A model generated the notes under the pieces. That model made no database searches. It saw only the letters and a program-made list of their open reading frames with translations, and was not told the origin of the DNA. A program made the position numbers and the translations under genes. Below are positions 21,128 to 33,100 of a stretch of 64,000 bases of DNA, piece by piece (the first letter of the stretch is position 1; the number at the start of each line of letters is the position of its first letter). Source of the stretch: Arion vulgaris (taxonomy: Eukaryota > Mollusca > Gastropoda > Stylommatophora > Arionidae); the NCBI GenBank assembly GCA_020796225.1, contig CM036759.1:24412313-24476312 (forward strand). The letters are read 5' to 3'.

Positions 21128-24100
21128 CTGAAATATTACAGCAAATTGTAAGTGCTATTTTTTTAAATAAACGTATAATGATTCTGAAAAGGTTGATTAT
21201 GCTTGTGATAAAACCGTTGCTCATAATTTCATTTACAAAAAATACAAGTAAAGAATCTACTAATTCCATTTTTTTTTCAAGTTTTCTGTGGAAGCATATG
21301 TTAATAATAAGTTATTTATATTTACAACAGTTTTATGTTAATAACTATCTTACATCATCGAGATGTGTCAACGTTTACAGTGACCCACATACATATTCGA
21401 GTTTTGTCAACGTTTACAGTGACTCTCTTACATACTCGAGATATGTCAATGTTTACCATGACTCGTGTTAAACATTTGCAGACGATAGTGTGTAAGGCAA
21501 TGAAACTGTGTGACGACTCTTCCTTCGCTAGAGAGACGTATGCAAAGAGAAATGTAGTCGTGGAACTGAAAACACAAAGCTGGGAAGAGCTCTATAGAAA
21601 TAGATCCAGCTGGAATCATAATTGTTTTAGCTTAGGCGTCGGATCATCATCACTGCACATCGAAACAATTATTCCATAAGTGATCTCAGCGTGTGGCAAA
21701 TAACGACACAGGTTCTTTGTTGGTTTAATACTTTTCTTTGGTTACCAGTACAGTGCTCTTGTCAACCTACACCATCCATATTTGACTTGGTATTCTTGCA
21801 GTCTGGATAGGGTTGTAGATTCACCACTATTACTGGAATCATTTACACGGAATCAGAACTAAAACAATAGTTGACGAAGCTAAACTCAGAAAGGGTGCTG
21901 ATATGTAGCCCGCATAGAGGAAGCAGCTACTTACACAAAAACCACACAGGGTTAAGTTTATTGTCTTTAAACACTAACAGGACGCAAATATCATCATATT
22001 GTGTACCGCTAACAGCATGTAATGTTAGACAATAATTAGTTGTGTATTAAATAATCAAGACAATAATTGTTGAAAACTGTAATAAGAGTGATCTTGAGAT
22101 CTACACGAGGATTGATAATTCGGCACCATAAGGTTTGCGCCTTTTCTGCAAGTTCAGACGACAGAAAGATCAAGGAGAACGGTGATGGATTTAGTATGAC
22201 AATAAGTAGCATGACATTAGAAGTACCGGCGGTGACTAGGTACTACTTGGCGTGAGTCACAAAACTACACTCATACGTGCTTTCTTGGTGACTCATTGAG
22301 TATGATCTGGCAGGTGAATGATGGTTCGGTACGTAGACAATGTGCTGAATCCCTTAAAGTGTCATCAACTACCATAATTACATTCATCTTCATTCCAGGA
22401 CACATGGGTGTTATGGCAATGAGGAGCAGAGTAGACTGGATGGCTCGGCTGCCATACCGGAGGATAGGGGTGGGGTTGGCAGCCAATGTATAGAGCTGGC
22501 ATTCTAAACGCCATCATAGAGTGTGGCCGTCAAGAAGACTTTCATCTAAGCCAATCCACGTCAATAGCTAGATTGCAGGAACTTGTATTGAAAATTGTGA
22601 TAGCCAGAACATAGCAGCAGAACAGACGTATGAATAGGCTCATCAATCAACGTCGTACTGGCACAGCTAGTCGCTGTACGCTGTTGGAGATATTACAAAG
22701 GAGATCGGATCACCTATGGATATGTCGGGAATGCAATGAAGATAGTTCACACTGAAACTGAAAACATTGGTTGTTATTATAATTGAAGATATTGATTTCA
22801 TAATAGACATTTTGGTTCTCAGTCTCTCTCTCTCTCTCTCTCTCTCAGCAAATGACGAGTAGTCATGGTGCTGTCTTAACATTAAAACGTACATATATAC
22901 ACATTCAACTATTTTATTTGCTGGTTACCTGAGGATAAGTGTTCAAAACCTGAAACGACGAATTGTATGTGTATGTTTGACCCTTTTTGATTGGGCACGT
23001 AATACTACTATTGTTGCAAGCATTTGAATTTGGCAAAGGAAATGATACTGGTATCCCAACCACATACCCGTACACGGTTGACTTCAAGGTATTGGAGTCA
23101 TTCCCTGTTTTGAATGTAATAAACGAAATTGAGAAACTCTTACAAGACATGATAATTAATTGGTTATTTTCCTAATTTGTATCATCGTACATAATTTTTT
23201 ATATCCTTAACCAGTTTAAATAAAGCAAATAGATATTTAATATTTAGGATGTCTTACAATTTTAAAGTTTATAAAATAAAATAATACATTATACATAAAA
23301 TATACAGAAATATTAAAACTAAGTCGAAAGGAAAATAATAAGGGAAAAATGTATCTCAAGAACATGAGAATACTAGGATTTATAATCTACAACATGATCA
23401 TGAGGTGACAATCGAAGGTCAGAGTCAGTGAGATGACACTGACCAAGACCTCATACCACCTCCACATGGTCGATCTGGAAACAGATTGAAGCACTAGTTT
23501 GTAAAGCAGGTAGGGGTCGAATGGAAGCTGCCATAAAACTAGGCAGTGGTGTAGCGCAGCTGCGACTGGTATGAAATTGGGTCGCACAATAAACGACCAG
23601 TATCTTAAAGTGACTCCGTCTACACGAGTCTCCTGGTCGACGTCTAGAGATAGATAACCGGTACATAAGCCATACACGTTACATTGATACTTGCTTGAAA
23701 ATTGCTTCCATCTACTATTAATACTACATAATTTCTCGGCTATAAGTTTACATTTCTCAACACGCTCATGTCCCAAAATGTTGCTTGATTTATGAATTCC
23801 TTTGATCTCTACACATTTCACAGTTCTTATCGCATCATTGATTTATATTGCAAGAGCAGTGACTAGCGACATTAACAGCCACCGTTGGTTTCTAACGCAG
23901 AATTTCAACATTTAACCATTATCAGATATGTCAGCAGCAGTCCTGTGTCTTCAGTTCTGATAGTCAAGAAGCTGTTTATCTTCTCGTCTGCTGTGTCTGG
24001 GTCGTAGGAAGTCACATTGCAGTCGTGCAAGTGTGTCCCCCTGACCACACGAGCTGTACTAGCAAGATATCTCATAGACATGACGACGACTAGACTAAGG

Positions 24101-27100
24101 GAGACAAACAACATCGGCGTTGAAATGTTAAGGGAGAAAAAATTGCAAGTTATTTGAAATTTGATGTACTGAAATACAGGAATAAGCTTAGTTTAGTCGA
24201 CGGACCATCAATGATAGAAATAATTAGTTCATAAGTGATATGATCTCTTTCTCAGGATGTCCGTCTCCTTGTTGCTACTGACAACGCCAGTTCTGAGTTG
24301 GTTTACTATACTTCATTGTCCTCCAGCAAATCACTTATCTGGTTACACCCCATTTTGTTTCTTATTCTTACAGTCTGGCTATGGTAGCAGATCAAACGTC
24401 ATTCGTTGAATAGTTTACCCGTTCTGCATCTCTGAGGGCATTCAGAAACTGTGAGGGCATCAGTCCTGTTCATTGCATGTTTGTTCTATTGCAGCGATTC
24501 ACACAAACTTACCGACTATAGTCTGTCCATTAATTCGTGAGCACGTTTGAAATTGATTTTCTCGAAAACTACCTGTTGGATCTCAGTGATTTTTGCAAGC
24601 AGCCTTAGAATATCCATGACGCTAGAGAAATATTTTTTCCAAGAAAATTTGATGTAGTTTGAAATATTTCTTCTTCAGGTTATATTAAAATCAACCTCAC
24701 CGGATTGTACACAATAGTAACAGATCTACGGTACACAGACGCGTTGTTCTAAAAATACATTATGGTAACATTGAAATATCGTGAGTAAACAACAATTTCA
24801 CGGGAATTCCCTTGCACCTAACCCAGTCGACTTTGAACGCGGAAAGCATATGACGTTATAATTGAGATACCGTTGTATAGTTATAGGTGTATCTCGCTAT
24901 TTGTATGAAGCTATTGTATCATATTTGTTGGCTTATCAAAACTGACATTGATATCACATTCATAATGAGTCTGAAGTGCACATTTATAACAATGCAGAAG
25001 GTTACAGTTTTACTATACCAACACTTCCGTAGGGAATCTAAGAGAGGTCATCTATATTGCGATATTCATAACCCTGAGAAACGAACACAACTGGCGCTTG
25101 GTCTGAATAGAGCTTTTCCCGATGGATTAAACAGGACAAAAAGTGCACTAATGTCAAGCAAGGAAGGAAAAGAACAATTGACGACTTTGACATAGATGTC
25201 ATAAGACGGAGCTCTTGAAAATGTTTGCGACAAATCAACTTGTTACTCTCGGGAAACTGAAATTAAAACTGCAATCAGATTGCAGCATAGACATTTCTAA
25301 AAGTACTCTATGGAAAATTGTAAGAGCCGCCGCTTCACCTTCAAAAACTATAGGCGGCAGGAATATTATTTGTGAAAAGCCACATTTAATTGCTGCCCGA
25401 AGTAAATACCTGAGGCAGATCAGTGAGCGGCGGAGGTAAGGCTATGATATTGTATATTTGGACGAATCCTTGGTCAATGCTCACCACACCAATGCTAAAG
25501 AATGGCAATCAGTAGACGGTGAACAGAAAGAAAAATACCAAGCAGCAAAGGCCAGCGTATTATACTAACACATGCAGGAAGCAGTGAAGAAGGTCTTGTC
25601 CATGACGCTGGACTTATTTTCCAATCAAAAGTACCGACGGTAGGGACTACCACACAGAAATGAATGGACATATTTTCAGGCACTGGATGGAGAAAGATCT
25701 ACTTCCAATTCTAAACAGACCATCATGCTTGGTAATGGATAATGCATCCTATCACAACGCAGTATCAGCGGAAGACAAAGTATCAACTGCATCAAATACA
25801 AAAGATCAAATTAGGACTTGGCTTGCTAAGGAAATGTCAGCTTCGATGATACATATTTGAAACCCGAGTTGTTGCACCTGGTGAGGATGACAAATAAGAC
25901 AAAGGTGTTTCATATTGACAAAATCATTGCGGAATACGGCCACACGTCTTTGCGACTACCTCCATATCATGCTCACCTCAATCCGATAGAGCTTGTCTGG
26001 GCTAAAGTAAAGGGCAAGTTGCCGAACAGAACAGGACGTTTAAAATGTGTGATGTTGAAGTTCTGACACGTGAGTCCCTCTCAATGATAATGCAGTTCTG
26101 GAAGAAGTGTGTTGAACATGTGCTCCGAGAGGAAGACGAGTACTGGCACCGAGATGGATTTACAATTTGTCCAGCCAGTAACAATTATCAACCTCATGGA
26201 ATCGTCAGATTCGGGATGATACAAATCATATTTTGATTACAGACTGAGAAATAGCAACGTATACATTTCCATATCCAAATGCGTCTACCATCATACAATT
26301 TGTGGTGAAGTTAAGACACCCTGGGGTCTAATGGTGACCGAAGGGAGGACTAACTGTTGCATATTGTATCCAAGTTCACGATTGCACATAAAGGGCAACA
26401 CAATTAATTACTTGACCTATCAAGTTAATATGGAGATACACCTATGAATAGAATTGACATGGACAAATTCTAAGGATTACTGTAAAATCTAAAATTTGAG
26501 CCCCGTATTTGCAATTGTCATAAAAGATCAAAGGAATTCACCGATGTGCAAAATCCGTAGCATCTATGAACTACTGGTTAGCTTTATTTTAGCGTCATGG
26601 ATATTCTAAGGCTGCATGCAAAAATCACTGAGATCCAACAGGTAGTTTTCGAGAAAATCAATTTCAAACGTGCTCACGAATTAATGGACAGACTATAGTT
26701 CGTTTTCATTTAACCTGCGCAAACTGACACAAAAATAGAAACGGATTTTCATCAACCTTCAGCTTCTCTGAGACTTCAACCATTGATTTCTAGCCCAGAC
26801 CGTTTCGATTTTCAAGAGCATCCTCATTATGTTCATGAGAAAACATAAATGGGTACAAGTCGTGACTTTATCCATACCACCGCTTAGACACCGTCATGTC
26901 CTCTATAGTAAGATTACTTGTAGTCGCTACAAAACCACTACTATCTTACTTTCACAATATCAGTTCGTACTGAGCAGTCAGTACAGGAAGACGTCAAGAA
27001 AACTCATTTAAAGATGATTTCACAAATATAAATGAAATGGTATCGGCAACCATTTACTCTTAGGGAAAAATTCTCTTGTAAACATTGTGACAACGAGAAC

Positions 27101-30100
27101 GACTGATGACATTCGAACAAGAGAAAGGAATAAAGTTACAATGTGACAACGAGAACGACTGATGACATTCGAACAAGAGAAAGGAATAAAGTTACAATGT
27201 GACAACGAGAACGAATGATGACATTCGAACAAGAGAAAGGAATAAAGTTACAATGTGACAACGAAACGATTGATGACATTCGAACAGAGAAAGAAAAAGT
27301 ACAATGTGACAACGAGAACGACTGATGACATTCGAACAAGTGAAAGGAATAAAGTTACAATGTGACAACGAGAACGACTGATGACATTCGAACAAGAGAA
27401 AGGAATAAAGTTACAATGTGACAACGAGAACGAATGATGACATTCGAACAAGAGAAAGGAATAAAGTTACAATGTGACAACGAGAACGACTGATGACATT
27501 CGAACAAGAGAAAGGAATAAAGTTACAATGTGACAACGAGAACGACTGATGAGATTCGAACAAGAGAAAGGAATAAAGTTACAATGTGACAACGAGAACG
27601 ATTAATGACATTCGAACAAGAGAAAGGAATAAAGTTACAATGTGACAACGAGAACGACTGATGACATTCGAACAAGAGAAAGAAAAAAAGTTACAATGTG
27701 ACAACGAGAACGACTGATGACATTCGAACAAGAGAAAGGAATAAAGTTACAATGTGACAACGAGAACGACTGATGACATTCGAACAAGAGAAAGGAATAA
27801 AGTTACAATGTGACAACGAGAACGATTGATGACATTCGAACAAGAGAAAGGAATAAAGTTACAATGTGACAACGAGAACGACTGATGACATTCGAACAAG
27901 AGAAAGGAATAAAGTTACAATGTGACAACGACAACGACTGATGACATTCGAACAAGAGAAAGGAATAAAGTTACAATGTGACAACGAGAACGACTGATGA
28001 CATTCGAACAAGAGAAAGGAATAAAGTTACAATGTGACAACGAGAACGACTGATGACATTCGAACAAGAGAAAGAAACAAAGTTACAATGTGACAACGAG
28101 AACGACTGATGACATTCGAACAAGAGAAAGGAATAAAGTTACAATGTGACAACGAGAACGACTGATGACATTCGAACAAGAGAAAGGAATAAAGTTACAA
28201 TGTGACAACGACAACGACTGATGACATTCGAACAAGAGAAAGGAATAAAGTTACAATGTGACAACGAGAACGACTGATGACATTCGAACAAGAGAAAGGA
28301 ATAAAGTTACAATGTGACAACGACAACGACTGATGACATTCGAACAAGAGAAAGGAATAAAGTTACAATGTGACAACGACAACGACTGATGACATTCGAA
28401 CAAGAGAAAGGAATAAAGTTACAATGTGACAACGAGAACGACTGATGACATTCGAACAAGAGAAAGGAATAAAGTTACAATGTGACAACGACAACGACTG
28501 ATGACATTCGAACAAGAGAAAGAAACAAAGTTACAATGTGACAACGAGAACGACTGATGACATTCGGACAAGAGAAAGGAATAAAGTTACAATGTGACAA
28601 CGACAACGACTGATGACATTCGAACAAGAGAAAGGAATAAAGTTACAATGTGACAACGACAACGACTGATGACATTCGAACAAGAGAAAGGAATAAAGTT
28701 ACAATGTGACAACGACAACGACTGATGACATTCGAACAAGAGAAAGGAATAAAGTTACAATGTGACAACGACAACGACTGATGACATTCGAACAAGAGAA
28801 AGGAATAAAGTTACAATGTGACAACGACAACGACTGATGACATTCGAACAAGAGAAAGAGAATAAAAGTTACAATGTGACAACGACAACGACTGATGACA
28901 TTCGAACAAGAGAAAGGAATAAAGTTACAATGTGACAACGACAACGACTGATGACATTCGAACAAGAGAAAGAAACAAAATTACAATGTGACAACGAGAA
29001 CGACTGATGACATTCGAACAAGAGAAAGGAAAAAGTTACAATGTGACAACGAAACGACTGATGACATTCGAACAAGAGAAAGAACAAAGATTACAATGTG
29101 ACAACGACAACGACTGATGACATTCGAACAAGAGAAAGGAACAAAGTTACAATGTGACAACGAGAACGACTGATGACATTCGAACAAGAGAAAGAAACAA
29201 AGTTACAATGTGACAACGACAACGACTGATGACATTCGAACAAGAGAAAGGAATAAAGTTACAATGTGACAACGAGAACGACTGATGACATTCGAACAAG
29301 AGAAAGAAACAAAGTTACAATGTGACAACGACAACGACTGATGACATTCGAACAAGAGAAAGGAATAAAGTTACAATGTGACAACGAGAACGACTGATGA
29401 CATTCGAACAAGAGAAAGGAATAAAGTTACAATGTGACAACGACAACGACTGATGACATTCAACAAGAGAAAGAACAAAGTTACAATGTGACAACGAGAA
29501 CGACTGATGACATTCGAACAAGAGAAAGGAATAAAGTTACAATGTGACAACGAGAACGACTGATGACATTCGAACAAGAGAAAGAAATAAAGTTACAATG
29601 TGACAACGAGAACGACTGATGACATTCGAACAAGAGAAAGGAATAAAGTTACAATGTGACAACGAGAACGACTGATGACATTCGAACAAGAGAAAGGAAT
29701 AAAGTTACAATGTGACAACGAAACGACTGATGACATTCGAACAGAGAAAGGAATAAAGTTACAATGTGACAACGAGAGACTGATGACATTCGAACAAGAG
29801 AAAGAAAAAGTTACATAGTGACACGAAACGACTGATGACATTCGAACAAGAGAAAGAATAAAGTACAATGTGACAAGGAACGACTGATGACATTCGAACA
29901 AGAGAAAGGAATAAAGTTACAATGTGACAACGAAACGACTGATGACATTCGAACAAGAGAAAGGAAAAAGTTACAATGTGACAACGACGAACGACTGATG
30001 ACATTCGAACAAGAGAAGGAATAAAGTTACAATGTGACAACAGAACGATGATGACATTCGAACAAGAGAAGGATAAAGTTCTACATATGTAGAAAAGCTG

Positions 30101-33100
30101 AACGAACGACTTATTAATATTTAACATAAGTAATAGAATAACTTGTTACATATGAGATCGATAGAGTGATATCACCTGTGTTATGAGCATGTGCTGGCAT
30201 AGTAGGCCAGGAATATCTACAGGTTCATGAAGCGCGAATTATTCTGGTGTGCAACGACAGCTGATAGGTTAGATATGTTCTGTAGTATGCACTACGACGA
30301 CGCAGTTGCTGATATCGTAATCGGGTTCGAGGCCAGCGCGGCAAAATATTCTCGTGTGACACGACACGCGGCTGACCTACAGAAGACCTTGATCCTTTAT
30401 TTTGGCATCTTCTTCTTCGAACGCTCATATCAATCAACCACTCTATGACTTGTATGTGATCTGAGCCTAAGAATGGTTGTACGTTGTACCAGTTATGCGC
30501 CTACACGTAGGCCAGCACATCAGATTTCTGTGCTGCGTTTTATTTACTAGGGTAGCATCCCTATGACATGCATTGTAGGTTGCAGTGGTACTTTTCTTAG
30601 CTTGCCTTGCAGGCCCTGGTACCACACGGGCGCGTTTGGGTATCTAAATTTCAAGTATCCCTGAAGTCGGCGTATGGCTCGACTGAATGGCTTGGGATAC
30701 TGGTAATAAGGACAACAATCCTTCACGAAAAAAGTCAGTCTGCGTCTCAATTCATATCGGACTAACAAGCAAAACATCGCCACTAGACAAATATATAGTG
30801 AGAATAATAATGATGGTACTGTGTGATTAATATATAATTTTACCTGCAATAAATGTGATTTTTACATTGACAGTTTCTCCATGTTTAAAGTTGCAGGGCT
30901 CAGATGTACATGGACTTAGTTCAAATGACGTTGCATGACCAATATCACCTGAAACGTGTATCAGTATAGCATTAGTAATGTATATAGAAAATGTACGTAA
31001 ATTGTAGTGCTATCTGTGGATAGGTGAGTAAGAACAACGGATTATTGATGATGTCATGAAATATTACAGCTATTACTACTAATGTTCCTGTTGCTACTGT
31101 TGCTGCTACTACTACTAATACTACAACAACATTTATTATTACTACTACTATTACTCTCTCTCTCTTTGCCTTTTACCCCGGATTGGGGCATAGGCCCTCA
31201 ACCAACTCATGCCAAGTCTTCCTATCTCTAGCTATATCCTGCAGCTCCCTCCAGCTCTTCTTTATATTGTTGATCTCCACCTCCAAATCTCGTCTCCCTG
31301 TATTTGTCGACATCCCCTTCTTTCGCTGTCCCCGTGGGTTCCAGGCAAGGACCCTTCTTGTTATATTCCCTCCGGTTTTCGCAAAGTGTGTCCTATCCAG
31401 CGCCAGCGTCTTTTTAACCTGTTCGTTCACTGGAATCTGTCTTGTTCTCTCCATAAGTTCCTCATTTGTGACCCTATCATACCATCTTATTCCCTCTATT
31501 CTGCGCAGACGCCAGTTGATGAATGTTTGCAATTTATGCGCTATTGTTTTAGTTATTCTCCATGTTTCTGGCCCATACAGTAGAACTGCTTTAACATTAC
31601 TACTATTACTACTACTACTAAAATACTTTCCTTTTTCAGTGTAACGTAAGACTGCTACTGTCATTCTACCCATAATTCGATTCTTGGTCGTCTTATATAG
31701 CTATATCAATAAGACATCGATCATTCGGATTTTATCTTCTGTACGTTATCATGTATTAGTAGACATACGACCCTTATTTTTTTCTTGTGGATTTCAGTCA
31801 AGTACATGTCTAGTTATGCTGGCCGATTATTTTCTGAAGGTGTTTTCAAACCATTGTTACTTTTCCTCATTAATCTCCAGCTTCATGCCATGTCACAGCG
31901 CCATATAGCAGAACAGAGTTTACATTCATGTTTAGCGATTTAAACAAATTTTATGCAGAGACAATCGTTGAGTTTCATACTGGACGGAGAACGTTGAAAG
32001 TAAATCCTTTTGTGCGAGTTCTAGCATTGAAATCTAAGTGTCTTCCTCCATTTTTACTATTATTACTGCTAAGGAATGTTTGTTTGCGTTTGTTCTTATC
32101 ACGCCCGTTAACCTTTCTTTGCGATCTGTGTAGTCTGCGCCAAGAGCGTAAGTACGTTGCTTATCCTTTACACCGATACGGTATATAGGATAGTTAGTTT
32201 GTTCCTTTCGAGCCAAAGGTGGAACATAGGGCAGAGGTTTTAGATCTTCATGTGATACGGTTCTTTGCTAGCAGTTGGAGATCTTGTATGGTTTTGACAT
32301 CCAAATAGTTTACTATCTTGTAGGATTGTTCTTCGAAGAGTGGTCTTAGGTCTTCCACGTTTTCATTTCCCAACAGGTAACCACATAAGGACTTGTCGAT
32401 TTAATTTCTTTTCGTCTGATCTAAGAACATGACCTAAATATTTACACCTTCGTTTCCTTATAATATTTGATACGGGTTGTTGGTGTGTTCTATCTCTCAC
32501 CGTGTTGTTAGAAACGAAATCACTCCATTTTACTTTTAGTAATTTTTGGAGACATTTATTCTCAAAGCTGTCCAGTTTCTTATCAATTTTGTTTGTTGAT
32601 TTCCAACTTTCACAACCGTAGGTCAGTACAGGAATCACACAGGATCTAAACAATTTAACTTTTGTACACATACTATAGGATAGCGAGATCCACATTTGTT
32701 TGCCGCGATGTATGCATATTATCCAACAGAATATACATTTATACAGACGGGTTACTGTAAGATATTACCAACAGAAAATGCCAACTTTAAAGCTCCACAT
32801 CTGGAGTTTTACTGTAGAAAAGTATCAAATCTGATTTGTCATAGGGATGCTCTTGGAGCTGACACATGCCAGCTAATAATGTAAAAATATTTACTTTTTC
32901 AAATTGGGTTGGTCATTACCCATAAAATGACCATTTTGTTGTTGTTTAGTCTCTGCTGTTTTATTCATATTGATTTTCAATGTTGATTTGTTTGTTATTC
33001 TCTGAATGTCTTGTTATTTATCTGCTAGAAGACAGAGCCAATCAACAAATAAAGAGATATCCAAAGTATTTATTAAATGTTCACTTGAGTTTTCTTCTCT

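Noticed and set aside
22914..23150. Treating the exon 3 frame as a complete small gene starting at its own ATG
   Set aside because: The frame starts in intron sequence beyond a good splice acceptor (ACAG before 23104) and runs past a good donor; the cysteine pattern requires the other exons.
23387..23821. 144-codon minus-strand frame with an open counterpart at 55886-56170
   Set aside because: Both lie in the evenly conserved intron 2; the differences look random with respect to codon position and no domain is recognisable.
27083..30127. Many overlapping minus-strand frames with MFECHQSFSLSHCN-type repeats
   Set aside because: They arise from the 56-bp satellite read in successive frames; the same unit yields all of them, and no start or domain is present.
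30225..30448. Overlapping short frames on both strands
   Set aside because: Neither has a domain, splice support or conservation in copy 2; intronic background.
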